From Streptomyces sp. DG2A-72 (GTDB lineage: Bacteria; Actinomycetota; Actinomycetes; Streptomycetales; Streptomycetaceae), in the NCBI RefSeq assembly GCF_030499575.1, contig NZ_JASTLC010000001.1, positions 4,054,001 through 4,118,000 of the forward strand: a stretch of DNA of 64,000 nucleotides, in the 5' to 3' direction. A model generated the notes under the pieces. It saw only the letters and a list, made by a program, of their open reading frames with translations. It searched no databases and had not been told where the DNA came from. Position 1 is the first letter of the stretch. Every line of letters starts with the position of its first letter. The position numbers and the translations under genes were made by a program. Of this stretch, positions 1-8,471 are shown in pieces.

Positions 1-827
1 TGCCGGAAACTGTGCGGCTTGAAGTAGTCGACGCCCGCTCCGGCCAAGGCGGGCTTCCAGATCCTGGAATACCAGTAGTACGGGTACAGCAGGCCGGTGC
101 CAGTCACGTTGCTGAACAGCAACTCCTCAGGCCCCCACGTCTCGTACTCCTTGAGGTGCCTGCGCACGGCCAGGGCGACCACCTCGGGAAGTGGGACCTG
201 CCTCCCTCGGTCTCCTTCTTCACGCCACTTGATGTGCCGCAGACGCATGCGGCCGTACTTCCCCGATCCCGTATCCCCGTCGCAGGCGACCTGCCGGTCG
301 ACCGTGAGTGTTCCGTCCTTGAAGTGGACCCGGTCACGGCCGATACCCATGGCCTCACCGAGCCGGAGGCCGCACCCCGCCATCAGCCAGAACATGCCTC
401 GGTACCGCTCGGGCGCCGCACCGATGACCGAATGCACCACTTCCGCATGGGGAACGTGCACTTCGGCCCGTTGATCACGATGCACCCTGGCCCGACTGGC
501 CGGGAGCCCAACCCCCTTACAGGGATTGCTGTCAGCCATCCCGTGTTCCATCGCCCATGTGAACATCGACATGAGGAGGCTGAAGCGGAACCTCGTCGTG
601 GATGGTTTGTACCTGCGCTCGTGGGCCATCCATGCGACCCATTCCTCGATGTCCGACGGGCCGACTGCCCCGATCGCTCTTGTCCCGAAGTAGGGAGCCA
701 CGCTTCGGCTCAGCATCGTCCGGTACTGCTTGACACTGCTGTTCTCCAGTCCACGCGTGGTCGCCCATCGCTCGAAGACCACGACTAGTGGCTCATTCCC
801 GGTCGGGACGGTCTCGGTCGGGTTCAT
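1..827 (-). CDS. Tyrosine recombinase (integrase), 3' end outside window
   Basis: Site-specific recombinase that integrates or excises a mobile element by cutting and rejoining DNA through a tyrosine. I translated the minus strand from an ATG at 827 preceded by GAGGGGGAGG. About 275 residues are open to the window edge. An N-terminal core-binding region (WATTRGLENSSVKQY, then YFGTRAIGAV) is followed by a catalytic domain with CGLRLGEAMGI (first catalytic Arg, residue 155) and PHSFR (His272-x-x-Arg275, the HxxR box). The last third with the nucleophilic Tyr lies beyond base 1, so integrity cannot be judged. Its first 35 bases overlap the end of the upstream HTH gene, so the two are probably co-translated. 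The att site should lie to the left. Confidence 0.9.
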   Translation of the reverse strand, partial: MNPTETVPTGNEPLVVVFERWATTRGLENSSVKQYRTMLSRSVAPYFGTRAIGAVGPSDIEEWVAWMAHERRYKPSTTRFRFSLLMSMFTWAMEHGMADSNPCKGVGLPASRARVHRDQRAEVHVPHAEVVHSVIGAAPERYRGMFWLMAGCGLRLGEAMGIGRDRVHFKDGTLTVDRQVACDGDTGSGKYGRMRLRHIKWREEGDRGRQVPLPEVVALAVRRHLKEYETWGPEELLFSNVTGTGLLYPYYWYSRIWKPALAGAGVDYFKPHSFR

Positions 828-1389
828 ATTCCTCCCCCTCCAGGCACCGCCTGGCCTTACGGGTCAGGCGGTCAGCGGGCTTGCCTGGTGGCCCGTCGAG
901 GAAACCCATCGCACGCGCTCGCCGAATACGGCCGCTGATGGTGTTCCGGCTCATCCCCCACGCTGTTGACAGCCGCGTGACCGGGCTCCGGTACCCCTGC
1001 TCCACCAAACGGACGTACGCGAGGGACATCATTGCGTAGTCAAGGTCCGTCTCAACTCTGTCGAGCACGGCGCCTGTCTGGGCCCCGTCGATCGCATAGC
1101 CGAGTCGCGCGCGAAGCTCCTTCGTCGTCCTGCGGATCTCCGCCATGGAGATGGACCGCATGAGTTCCGCTGTGATGCCGTCCGTCCCGGCCACCTCATC
1201 GAGATCGGCGGGGGGGTCGATACGAAGACTGGACGGGCCGTCCCATGGTGCGCCCAGAACGCTCACCACAGTCAGCCTCCAACCATGCAACTCGGCCTCA
1301 TGGATGAGTCGCTCCCCATCCACCCGCCATCCCTCGGGCAATTCGACATCTCCACGTTCATCAGTCACGCGTCGAACGTAGCGCGACAC
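793..1389 (-). CDS. Small HTH protein upstream of the integrase
   Basis: 198 residues from a GTG start; an internal GTG at 1368 is an alternative, and neither has a strong ribosome-binding site. The N-terminal half is unrecognised. The C-terminal part (about residues 130-170, VTRLSTAWGMSRNTISGRI) reads as a helix-turn-helix followed by a basic stretch. It ends 35 bases inside the integrase frame, which suggests translational coupling. Inferred role: DNA-binding accessory or regulator of the integrated element. I recognise no named family. Confidence 0.65.
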   Translation of the reverse strand: MSRYVRRVTDERGDVELPEGWRVDGERLIHEAELHGWRLTVVSVLGAPWDGPSSLRIDPPADLDEVAGTDGITAELMRSISMAEIRRTTKELRARLGYAIDGAQTGAVLDRVETDLDYAMMSLAYVRLVEQGYRSPVTRLSTAWGMSRNTISGRIRRARAMGFLDGPPGKPADRLTRKARRCLEGEEYEPDRDRPDRE

Positions 1390-1442
1390 TCAGCAGCCAC
1401 CAGGTGCCGGGTGGTTCCGGCGCGACTTTAGTCTAGAACACA

Positions 1443-1471
1443 AAACACGGCTCAAGGCATGTTCCGTGTTT
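1443..1471. repeat. Inverted repeat AAACACGG / CCGTGTTT
   Basis: Perfect 8-bp arms at 1443-1450 and 1464-1471 separated by 13 bases, in the gap between the HTH gene and the acyl-CoA dehydrogenase gene. It lies upstream of the leftward HTH/integrase pair, so it could be an operator or part of a terminator; the sequence does not decide. Confidence 0.45.
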
Positions 1472-1488
1472 CTCTCCCTTCATGAAAC

Positions 1489-1518
1489 AGGGGTGGCGCC
1501 CCGACGGGCTCCACCCCT
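1489..1518 (-). terminator. Hairpin after the acyl-CoA dehydrogenase gene
   Basis: Perfect 8-bp stem AGGGGTGG/CCACCCCT, starting 15 bases past the dehydrogenase stop codon. There is no U-tract, as is usual for Streptomyces terminators. Confidence 0.7.
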
Positions 1519-1533
1519 GAACACCACGACTCC

Positions 1534-2691
1534 TTACGGCAGATTGCGGGCCATGACGATCCGCTGGATCTGATTCGTCCCCTCGTACACCTGCGTGATC
1601 TTGGCGTCGCGCATCATGCGCTCGACGGGGTAGTCGCGCGTGTAGCCGTAACCACCGAGGAGCTGGACCGCGTCCGTAGTGACCTCCATCGCCACATCCG
1701 AGGCGAAGCACTTGGCGGCGGCCCCGAAGAACGTCAAGTCGCCGTCGCCCCGTTCCGACTTGGCTGCCGCCGAGTACGTCAGCTGGCGGGCCGCCTCCAG
1801 CTTCATGGCCATGTCCGCCAGCATGAACTGAATGCCCTGGAACTCGGCGATCGCCTTGCCGAACTGCTTGCGCTCCTGGACGTAGCCCTTGGCGTAGTCG
1901 AGGGCGCCCTGGGCGATGCCGAGGGCCTGGGCGGCGATGGTGATGCGGGTGTGGTCGAGGGTCTTCATCGCCGTGGCGAAGCCGGTGCCCTCCTCGCCGA
2001 TCATGCGGTCCGCGGGGATGCGGACGTTGTCCAGGTAGACCTCGCGGGTCGGGGAGCCCTTGATCCCGAGCTTCTTCTCGGGGGCGCCGAAGGAGACGCC
2101 CTCGTCGGACTTCTCGACGACGAAGGCCGAGATGCCCTTGGAGCGCTTCGTCGGGTCGGTCACCGCCATGACCGTGTAGTACTCGGACACGCCCGCGTTG
2201 GTGATCCAGCGCTTCACGCCGTTCAGCACGTAGTGGTCGCCGTCGCGGACCGCCTTGGTCTTCATGCCGGCCGCATCCGAGCCCGCGTCCGGCTCGGAGA
2301 GGCAGTACGAGAACATTCCGTCGCCCTTGGCGAGCGGCGTCATGTACTTCTTCTTCAGGTCCTCGGAGCCGGAGAGGATCACCGGGAGCGAGCCCAGCTT
2401 GTTCACCGCGGGGATGAGGGAGGAGGACGCACACACACGCGCCACCTCCTCGATCACGATCACCGTGGCGAGGGCGTCGGCGCCCGCGCCGCCGTACGAC
2501 TCCGGTACGTGAACGGCGTGCAGGTCATTGGCGACCAGCGCCTCCAGCGCCTCCTGCGGGAAACGGGCCTCCTCGTCCACCGCTGCGGCGTACGGCGCGA
2601 TCTTCGCCTCGGCCAGCGAGCGGATGGCGTCACGGAGCATGTCGTGCTCCTCGGACGGGCGGTACAGGTCGAAGTCAGCCGATCCGGCCAA
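1534..2691 (-). CDS. Acyl-CoA dehydrogenase
   Basis: FAD enzyme that oxidises acyl-CoA to trans-2-enoyl-CoA, passing electrons to ETF; the first step of beta-oxidation or branched-chain acyl-CoA breakdown. 385 residues, normal length. Visible: N-terminal helical domain, FAD-loop motif YCLSEPDAGSDAAG, and the C-terminal QLLGGYGYTRDYPVERMMRD then VYEGTNQIQR, where Glu370 is the expected catalytic base. The start is TTG at 2691, chosen because GAGAG lies just upstream and the N-terminus matches family length. Stand-alone gene, divergent from ugd, with its own terminator. Chain-length specificity cannot be read from sequence. Confidence 0.93.
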   Translation of the reverse strand: MAGSADFDLYRPSEEHDMLRDAIRSLAEAKIAPYAAAVDEEARFPQEALEALVANDLHAVHVPESYGGAGADALATVIVIEEVARVCASSSLIPAVNKLGSLPVILSGSEDLKKKYMTPLAKGDGMFSYCLSEPDAGSDAAGMKTKAVRDGDHYVLNGVKRWITNAGVSEYYTVMAVTDPTKRSKGISAFVVEKSDEGVSFGAPEKKLGIKGSPTREVYLDNVRIPADRMIGEEGTGFATAMKTLDHTRITIAAQALGIAQGALDYAKGYVQERKQFGKAIAEFQGIQFMLADMAMKLEAARQLTYSAAAKSERGDGDLTFFGAAAKCFASDVAMEVTTDAVQLLGGYGYTRDYPVERMMRDAKITQVYEGTNQIQRIVMARNLP

Positions 2692-2728
2692 GGTCTCTCA
2701 CGCTCCAAAGCTGTGATGCTGGCGCTAA

Positions 2729-2742
2729 TTACCGTTAAGTAA
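2729..2742. promoter_or_regulatory. Possible operator TTAC-N6-GTAA
   Basis: An AT-rich island in GC-rich DNA holding TTACCGTTAAGTAA, 38 bases upstream of the dehydrogenase start and in the divergent gap with ugd. A dyad this short fits a TetR- or GntR-type operator, but the evidence is only position and symmetry. Confidence 0.3.
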
Positions 2743-2865
2743 CTCAAATTTTAGGGGCAGGCCCACAGGACGGGTACGTGAGCTTGGCGACAGCGGGAAA
2801 ATTGCCCGTCAGACCCTCCGACTATGCTCGGCCCCGCACTGCCGACGAAGACTCCTGGAGCACCC

Positions 2866-4209
2866 ATGGCCCTCAAGATCACCGTGATCGGCACCGGCTA
2901 TCTCGGCGCCACACATGCCGCGGCCATGGCGGAGCTCGGGTTCGAGGTGCTGGGCCTCGACGTGGTGCCCGAGAAGATCGAGATGCTGCAGCGGGGCCAG
3001 GTCCCGATGTTCGAGCCGGGCCTCGAGGAACTGCTGCGCAAGCATGTCGCGGGCATAGAAGGGTCCTCCGGCCGGCTGCGCTTCACGATGGACTGGGCCG
3101 AGGTGGCCGCGTTCGGCGACGTCCACTTCGTGTGCGTGAACACCCCGCAGCGCCATGGCGACTACGCGGCCGACATGAGTTACGTCGACAGCGCCTTCGA
3201 GCTGCTCGCCCCGCGTCTCACCGGCCCCGCCCTCGTCGTCGGCAAGTCCACCGTCCCCGTCGGCTCCGCCGAGCGCCTCGCCGCCTACCTCGCCACGCAC
3301 GCGCCGGCCGGCCCGGACGCCGAGCTGGCCTGGAACCCTGAGTTCCTGCGCGAGGGCTTCGCCGTCCAGGACACCCTGCACCCCGACCGGCTCGTCGCCG
3401 GTGTGCGCAGCGAGCGGGCGGAGAAGCTGCTGCGCGAGGTGTACGCCACGCCGGTCGCCGAGGGCACGCCCTTCGTCGTCACCGACTTCCCGACCGCCGA
3501 GCTGGTGAAGACGTCCGCGAACTCCTTCCTGGCGACCAAGATCTCGTTCATCAACGCGATGGCCGAGGTGTGCGAGGCCGCGGGCGGCGATGTCGCCAAG
3601 CTCGCCGAGGCGATCGGATACGACGACCGGATCGGCAAGAAGTTCCTGCGGGCCGGGATCGGCTTCGGCGGCGGCTGTCTACCCAAGGACATCCGGGCCT
3701 TCATGGCGCGCGCCGGTGAGCTGGGGGCCGACCAGGCGCTGACCTTCCTGCGTGAGATCGACTCCATCAACATGCGGCGCCGCGGCCAGATGGTCGAGAT
3801 GACGCGGGAGGCGCTCGGCGGCGGCTCCTTCCTCGGCAAGCGGGTCGCCGTGCTCGGCGCCAGCTTCAAGCCGGACTCGGACGACGTCCGTGACTCCCCC
3901 GCGCTGAACGTCGCCGGGCAGATCCACCTCCAGGGCGGCCAGGTCACGGTGTACGACCCGAAGGGCATGGCGAACGCCCGCAGACTCTTCCCGACGCTCG
4001 GCTACGCCGACACCGCCGTCGAGGCCGTCCGGGGCGCCGACGTCGTACTCCACCTCACCGAGTGGCGCGAGTTCCGCGAGCTGGACCCGGCCGCGCTCGG
4101 CGAGGTCGCCAAGGCCCGTGTCCTGCTCGACGGACGCAACGCCCTCGACCCGGAGCTGTGGCGGCGGGCGGGATGGTCGTACCGCGCGATGGGGCGTCCG
4201 ACCGCCTGA
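2866..4209 (+). CDS. ugd: UDP-glucose 6-dehydrogenase
   Basis: NAD-dependent four-electron oxidation of UDP-glucose to UDP-glucuronate, a precursor for cell-surface polysaccharide. 447 residues from ATG 2866, chosen because GGAG sits 6 bases upstream and the Rossmann strand MALKITVIGTGYLG starts there; an in-frame ATG 42 bases earlier has neither. The GxGxxG fold, the central dimer helix (LVKTSANSFLATKISFIN) and the catalytic thiol loop FGGGCLPKD (Cys271) are present, then the UDP-binding C-terminal domain (GASFKPDSDDVRDSP). Monocistronic, followed by a strong hairpin. Confidence 0.95.
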   Translation: MALKITVIGTGYLGATHAAAMAELGFEVLGLDVVPEKIEMLQRGQVPMFEPGLEELLRKHVAGIEGSSGRLRFTMDWAEVAAFGDVHFVCVNTPQRHGDYAADMSYVDSAFELLAPRLTGPALVVGKSTVPVGSAERLAAYLATHAPAGPDAELAWNPEFLREGFAVQDTLHPDRLVAGVRSERAEKLLREVYATPVAEGTPFVVTDFPTAELVKTSANSFLATKISFINAMAEVCEAAGGDVAKLAEAIGYDDRIGKKFLRAGIGFGGGCLPKDIRAFMARAGELGADQALTFLREIDSINMRRRGQMVEMTREALGGGSFLGKRVAVLGASFKPDSDDVRDSPALNVAGQIHLQGGQVTVYDPKGMANARRLFPTLGYADTAVEAVRGADVVLHLTEWREFRELDPAALGEVAKARVLLDGRNALDPELWRRAGWSYRAMGRPTA

Positions 4210-4224
4210 TCAAGCTGCGTCCGA

Positions 4225-4275
4225 GGGTGGACGCCGGTCCGGCCGAGGCTCAGTCGGCCGGAGCGGCGTCCACCC
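4225..4275 (+). terminator. Long hairpin after ugd
   Basis: Arms 4225-4246 and 4254-4275: a 21-bp stem with a single G/G mismatch around a 7-base loop, starting 15 bases after the ugd stop. Confidence 0.85.
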
Positions 4276-4390
4276 CTATTCTCCACACCTCGGCCGCATC
4301 GCGGAGACCGCTTCCCAGGAGATCCGGGTACAGCCGTGATGGCTCACCGCATGGGGACCCGTCCCGGAAGAGTTCCCTTACGGTCCCGGC

Positions 4391-5581
4391 ATGTTCTCAG
4401 GGCCAAGGGCGATCGCGGCGGTGGTGGCGGCGTTCCTGCTGGTGACGGCGACCGGATGCGACAGTGAGGGAAGCGACGACGCGAAGCCGCGCTGGACACG
4501 CTGGCACCTGGATTACGTCAGCCCGTCCCCTGACGGAGCCGTGGTCGACCTGGCCGCCACCGCCGAGGACGAGGGCTGGGCGCTCGCCAACCGGATACCG
4601 GACGACGGCCCCACCGAGTACCACCTGCTGCACCGCCGCGGCGCCACATGGAAGCGCGCCGAGCTGCCGCTGCGCCGGGCGAAGGGCGCGGAGTTCTCCA
4701 ACATGCACCTGGACGCCTCCGATCCCGGAAACGTGTGGCTGTTCGCCAGCCAGTTGACGTTGAGCACCGACGATTTCGAGACGACGTCGACAGCGGTCCG
4801 CTGGGACGGCCGCAGGTGGCGTAAGGCATCGGTGGACTTCAGCGTGTCGGACGTGGCCGTCCTGGCGCCCGACGACGTATGGGCGCTGAACGCGGGCTCA
4901 GAGACCACACAGGCCGACCTGCTCCACTGGGACGGCAAGCGCTGGACCGGCCAGGACCTCCCCGTCGATCAGGCCGGCGCGCTGGCCGCGAACGGCCCGG
5001 ACGACGTGTGGGCGGTGGGCTTCCGCGACGACCAGCCCGCGACCATGCACTTCGACGGGAAGAAGTGGCGGTTGGTCCCGACGCCCGAGTTCCATCGCCC
5101 CGAGCCGGATCCGGAGGACGGCGCCTCGCTGTCCGACATCGTCACCGTCTCCCGGGACGACGTCTGGGCGTTCGGCGCCCATCGGTACTGGACGGGCGAG
5201 GAGGAGCACGAGACGACGATCGCCCTGCACTGGGACGGCAAGCGCTGGAGCAAGGCGCCGAGGTCCCTCGACACCGCGCGGCGCAAGAACCCCGATCTCG
5301 GGTCGTTCGGGACCCGGGACGGCGCGGGCGGGTTCGTCCTGGGCGACGGACTCCACCGGACGGCCGACGGTGCGCTGCACATGATCAAGGCGCCGAAGCC
5401 GGTAGCGGGCCGCTCCGGGAAGATCACCAAGGCGGACCGGCGGCAGGACTTCGACGTCAGCGAACTCGATCTCGTCCCCGGCACCCACGAGATCTGGGCC
5501 GCGGGCAACGTGAGCGTCGATCTCAGTGACGACGCGAACTTCATGCGGGGCGTGATCGCCTCCTACTTCGCGGGCGGCTGA
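4391..5581 (+). CDS. Beta-propeller-like lipoprotein
   Basis: 396 residues. An N-terminal hydrophobic segment ends in a lipobox-like VTATGC (Cys23), so the protein should be lipid-anchored outside the membrane. The body has spaced repeats in which an Asp-Val-Trp strand (NVWLFAS, DVWALN, DVWAVG, DVWAFG, EIWAAG) alternates with HWDGKRW-type strands, as in WD40/Kelch-like propellers. No catalytic residues are evident; binding or scaffolding is an inference. It is convergent with the CGNR gene across a short hairpin. Confidence 0.8.
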   Translation: MFSGPRAIAAVVAAFLLVTATGCDSEGSDDAKPRWTRWHLDYVSPSPDGAVVDLAATAEDEGWALANRIPDDGPTEYHLLHRRGATWKRAELPLRRAKGAEFSNMHLDASDPGNVWLFASQLTLSTDDFETTSTAVRWDGRRWRKASVDFSVSDVAVLAPDDVWALNAGSETTQADLLHWDGKRWTGQDLPVDQAGALAANGPDDVWAVGFRDDQPATMHFDGKKWRLVPTPEFHRPEPDPEDGASLSDIVTVSRDDVWAFGAHRYWTGEEEHETTIALHWDGKRWSKAPRSLDTARRKNPDLGSFGTRDGAGGFVLGDGLHRTADGALHMIKAPKPVAGRSGKITKADRRQDFDVSELDLVPGTHEIWAAGNVSVDLSDDANFMRGVIASYFAGG

Positions 5582-5595
5582 CCCGGAGAGCCGCC

Positions 5596-5613
5596 CTGCC
5601 GGCTCGCCGGCAG
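5596..5613. terminator. Convergent hairpin
   Basis: CTGCCGGC-TC-GCCGGCAG: perfect 8-bp stem, 2-base loop, between the convergent lipoprotein and CGNR genes; it can serve both. Confidence 0.7.
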
Positions 5614-5615
5614 AG

Positions 5616-6116
5616 CTACTTCGCCCGGTACCGCCGCATCTTCACGCGCGCCCCGCACACCTGCATCGAGCACCAGCGGCGGCGTCCGCCTGGGCTGCGG
5701 TCGTAGTACGCCCAGTGGCATTCGGGCAGTTCACAGGCCTTGAGGCGCAGCCAGGTGCCCTCCGTCAGCGCTTGGGCCACGGCTGCCGCGACCCGGGAGA
5801 GCAGCGGGCCGTCGTCGGCGGGCGCGAGGGTCGCCGAGCCGTCACTCTCGTCCACGGCGACGTACAGCGGCGCGCGCGCCAGCAGCTCGCCCAGCGGTGT
5901 CACCTCGCGGTGCGGCGGGTGCCCGGCGTGCGCGAGACAGGCGGCACGCAGGGACTCGCGCAGCTCTCGTACGTCCGTCAGGTCCCGTTCCGTGATGCCG
6001 AACCGGTCCCGTACCTCGGCGGTCTCCAGGCCGTCGATGCCCGATTCCAGGTCGACGGTGTTGACCAGCGCCTCCACGAGGGCGAGCCCGCCGGGTGCGG
6101 CCGTTCTGTCATTCAT
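5616..6116 (-). CDS. CGNR zinc-finger protein
   Basis: 166 residues from ATG 6116. The C-terminus CELPECHWAYYDRSPGGRRR followed by WCSMQVCGARVKMRRYR is the CGNR zinc finger, with four Cys as metal ligands. The N-terminal 110 residues match the stress-linked region usually paired with it (ABATE-type). Such proteins are treated as putative DNA-binding regulators. It is divergent from the VOC gene 6208-6567 with a 91-base shared gap, so control of that gene is plausible but unproven. Confidence 0.85.
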   Translation of the reverse strand: MNDRTAAPGGLALVEALVNTVDLESGIDGLETAEVRDRFGITERDLTDVRELRESLRAACLAHAGHPPHREVTPLGELLARAPLYVAVDESDGSATLAPADDGPLLSRVAAAVAQALTEGTWLRLKACELPECHWAYYDRSPGGRRRWCSMQVCGARVKMRRYRAK

Positions 6117-6207
6117 GGTTGCGACGTTACCCCCTATAGGGGAGCATGGAGTAACCGCGTTACCGGTAGAGCGGCACATACAGGTAACTCCAGACAGGAG
6201 GAAAGTC

Positions 6208-6567
6208 ATGGCTCTCGCCAAACTGGGCGTCGTCGTCCTGGACTGTCCCGACCCGCGCGCACTGGCCGGTTTCTACGCCGAGCTGCTGGGCGGCACCGTG
6301 GAGGGCGAGGGTGACTGGGTGGACCTGGCCGTGCCCGGCGGTCAGTCGCTCTCCTTCCAGGAAGCCCCCGGATACGTACCGCCGAAGTGGCCGGCGGCCG
6401 ATCACTCGCAGCAGTTCCACCTGGACCTGACCGTCGACGATCTGGACGCCGCCGAGCAGGGCGTGCTGGCGCTCGGCGCACAGCCGCTGGACGCCGCGGA
6501 CCGCTCGCGGGGCTGGCGTGTGTACGCGGATCCGGCGGGGCACCCGTTCTGTCTGTGCGCCAGCTGA
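6208..6567 (+). CDS. VOC (glyoxalase/bleomycin-resistance fold) protein 1
   Basis: 119 residues from ATG 6208 behind AGGAGGAAAG. One vicinal-oxygen-chelate unit: LGVVVLDCPDPRALAGFYAE at the start, QFHLDLTVDDLDAAE in the middle and ADPAGHPFCL at the end. These small proteins dimerise to form a metal or ligand pocket; the substrate cannot be named. It is followed after 17 bases by a paralogue, so the pair is probably co-transcribed. Confidence 0.9.
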   Translation: MALAKLGVVVLDCPDPRALAGFYAELLGGTVEGEGDWVDLAVPGGQSLSFQEAPGYVPPKWPAADHSQQFHLDLTVDDLDAAEQGVLALGAQPLDAADRSRGWRVYADPAGHPFCLCAS

Positions 6568-6584
6568 CCGAGGAGGAGTACGTC

Positions 6585-6980
6585 ATGGCACCGGTGGCCC
6601 GCATCCGTAATGTCGTCCTCGACTGCCCCGATCCCGTCGCACTGGCGCGCTTCTACGCCGCGATCGCGGGCGGCACCCCGCAGGAGGAGGACCCGGAGTG
6701 GGTCGTACTCCAGGTGCCCAGCGGTCCCCGGCTGGCCTTCCAGCCCTCGCCCGGCTACACACCACCGGAGTGGCCGCGGGCGGACCGGAACGGGCAGCAG
6801 TTCCATCTGGACTTCGACGCGGGCTCCAGCTGGGCGGACGTCGACGCGGCGCAGGAGAAGGTGCTGGCGCTGGGGGCGCGGCCGCTCGACCTGGACGACC
6901 AGGGCGGCAAGAAGGACTTCCGGGTGTTCGCCGACCCGGCGGGGCATCCGTTCTGCCTGTGCATGATCCCGGAGGGTTGA
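6585..6980 (+). CDS. VOC protein 2, tandem paralogue
   Basis: 131 residues from ATG 6585 behind GAGGAGGAG. Same fold and motifs as its neighbour (VVLDCPDPVALARFYA, QQFHLDFD, FADPAGHPFCLC), so a tandem duplication. Being adjacent and similar, the two could form a heterodimer. Its stop codon directly abuts the stop codon of the convergent dipeptidase-like gene, leaving no room for a terminator between them. Confidence 0.9.
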   Translation: MAPVARIRNVVLDCPDPVALARFYAAIAGGTPQEEDPEWVVLQVPSGPRLAFQPSPGYTPPEWPRADRNGQQFHLDFDAGSSWADVDAAQEKVLALGARPLDLDDQGGKKDFRVFADPAGHPFCLCMIPEG

Positions 6981-8120
6981 TCACCCGTCCAGTTCGGCGA
7001 TCTTCGCTGTCGACGGCTCGCGGCGCTGCTGTGCTGCGCGCGCCGCGAAGTCGGCGCCGCGGAGCACTCGCTGAACGTTTCCCCAGGTCAGCAGGGTGAT
7101 ATCGGTCTCGGTCCAGCCTCGGTGGAGAAGCTCGGCGATGAGGCGTGGGTAGCAGGAGGCGTCGGCGAGTTCACGCGGGTGGGCGGTGCCGACGTCGTAG
7201 GTGCCGGAGAGTCCGACGCAGTCGGCGCCCGCGAGCGCGCGTACATGGTCGAGGTGGTCGGCAACGTCGCGGACGGTCGGGCCGGTCTGCTTGGCGGTCA
7301 GCGGCACCATGCACAGGCCCTTGGCCTCACCCAGCCCGGCGAGCAGGTCGTCGGGGAGGTTGGCCGGGTGCGGGCGCAGGGCGGCGGCGGCCGAACGGGT
7401 GCACAGGACGGGGGGCTTGGAGACCACGAGGGCGCGGCGGACGGTCTCCTCGGACGCGCCGGAGAGGTCGGCGAGGACGCCGAGCCGGTTCATCTCCCGC
7501 AGGACCTCCTCACCGAACCGGGTCAGCCCGGCCTCACTCGCCCAGGACACCCCGGACAGCGTGAGGACACGCAGGCCGAGGGCGCACAGGGAACGCAGGA
7601 TGCCCAGCGAGTCACCGATCCCGGCGGCTCCGGCCGGCCCGAGCAGCACGGCGACCCGACCGCATCGGAGCACATCCGTGGCCTGCCCGGCGGTACAGGC
7701 CAGCCGCAGCCCCTCCGGATGCGTACGGACCACAGTCCGCACCAGATCCAGCTGCTCCAGCGTCGCGCCGACAGCCCGGTCACCATCCATCCCCTCCGGC
7801 AGATGCAGCGACCAGAACAACGCCCCCACATGCCCCTCCCGAAGCCGCGGCATGTCCGTGTCGACAGCGGCCTCACCGGTCTCCAGGTCGTAGAAGGACA
7901 GATGCCGCAGCGCCCACGGCAGCCCGCTGTACCCGTCGGCGACAGGATGCGCGGCGAGAATGGCGTGAGCGCGCTCCAGGGGGTCGGCGCCCGGGCCGGA
8001 GACGGCCAGAAAGGACTCCTCGGAACCGGAACCCACCGGATCCTCGCCCTCGCCCGTGAACGGCTCGTCCGGCCCGTCGACGTCGGCCGTCGTGTGCACT
8101 TCGTCCTGGAGGTCTGCCAT
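6981..8120 (-). CDS. M19 dipeptidase homologue lacking all metal ligands (pseudoenzyme)
   Basis: 379 residues from ATG 8120 (GGAG upstream; a GTG at 8162 is an alternative). It aligns end to end with the intact neighbour 8472-9659, but each zinc-site motif is changed: DGHND reads DGYSG, MGAEGG reads LGPAGA, DLSHV reads DLSGA, FSHSSAR reads CTRSAAA and GGDYDG reads SGTYDV. The rest of the barrel is well conserved with normal codon use and no frameshift, so it looks kept as a non-catalytic protein. Inferred role: partner or regulator of the active enzyme, or ligand binding. It may also be cell-associated; no signal peptide is seen. Confidence 0.85.
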   Translation of the reverse strand: MADLQDEVHTTADVDGPDEPFTGEGEDPVGSGSEESFLAVSGPGADPLERAHAILAAHPVADGYSGLPWALRHLSFYDLETGEAAVDTDMPRLREGHVGALFWSLHLPEGMDGDRAVGATLEQLDLVRTVVRTHPEGLRLACTAGQATDVLRCGRVAVLLGPAGAAGIGDSLGILRSLCALGLRVLTLSGVSWASEAGLTRFGEEVLREMNRLGVLADLSGASEETVRRALVVSKPPVLCTRSAAAALRPHPANLPDDLLAGLGEAKGLCMVPLTAKQTGPTVRDVADHLDHVRALAGADCVGLSGTYDVGTAHPRELADASCYPRLIAELLHRGWTETDITLLTWGNVQRVLRGADFAARAAQQRREPSTAKIAELDG

Positions 8121-8222
8121 GGCGGGCTCCGTACGTCGTGATCGTCCGGGGGGTACGGTCACCGTCGCACGGCGCGCGAGGAGTTTCCTGGCGGATGAGG
8201 CGTTTGGGGCCCGGCATTCACC

Positions 8223-8283
8223 TCAGTCGTAGTGATAGCGGGCCTTCAGGAAGTCTTCCAGCCGTCCGGGTCGAAATGAACAC
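8223..8283 (-). pseudogene. Remnant of a YoeB/Txe-like toxin C-terminus
   Basis: A short minus-strand frame ends LEDFLKARYHYD then stop (8225-8223). YoeB-type toxins end in RYHY. Only the last dozen residues remain and the rest of the toxin is missing, directly after the truncated antitoxin. The match is short and could be chance, but the position behind a YefM-like gene is what makes it credible. Confidence 0.5.
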
Positions 8284-8286
8284 CCG

Positions 8287-8445
8287 TCACTCTTCACCCG
8301 CACGGGGCCAGGACTCGCAGTCGTCGGCGGACATGAGGACGGCGTCGCCGCCCTTGGAGCTGATACGCACAGAGGTGTGATCGTCATTGACGCGCTTGAT
8401 GAGGGCGAACAGATCCCGGCGCGCTTCGCTGGCGCTTATGGTCAT
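8287..8445 (-). pseudogene. Truncated YefM/Phd-type antitoxin
   Basis: Begins MTISASEARRDLFALIKRVN and continues through SSKGGDAVLMSADD, the DNA-binding N-terminal half of YefM antitoxins; an ATG at 8457 in frame is an alternative start. It stops after 52 residues, whereas the family is about 85, so the toxin-binding C-terminal tail is gone. With the toxin remnant downstream this looks like one internal deletion that fused the two genes. It sits between the paired dipeptidase genes, same strand. Confidence 0.75.
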
Positions 8446-8471
8446 GTGCCGTCGCATCCATTCCTTCGTGC

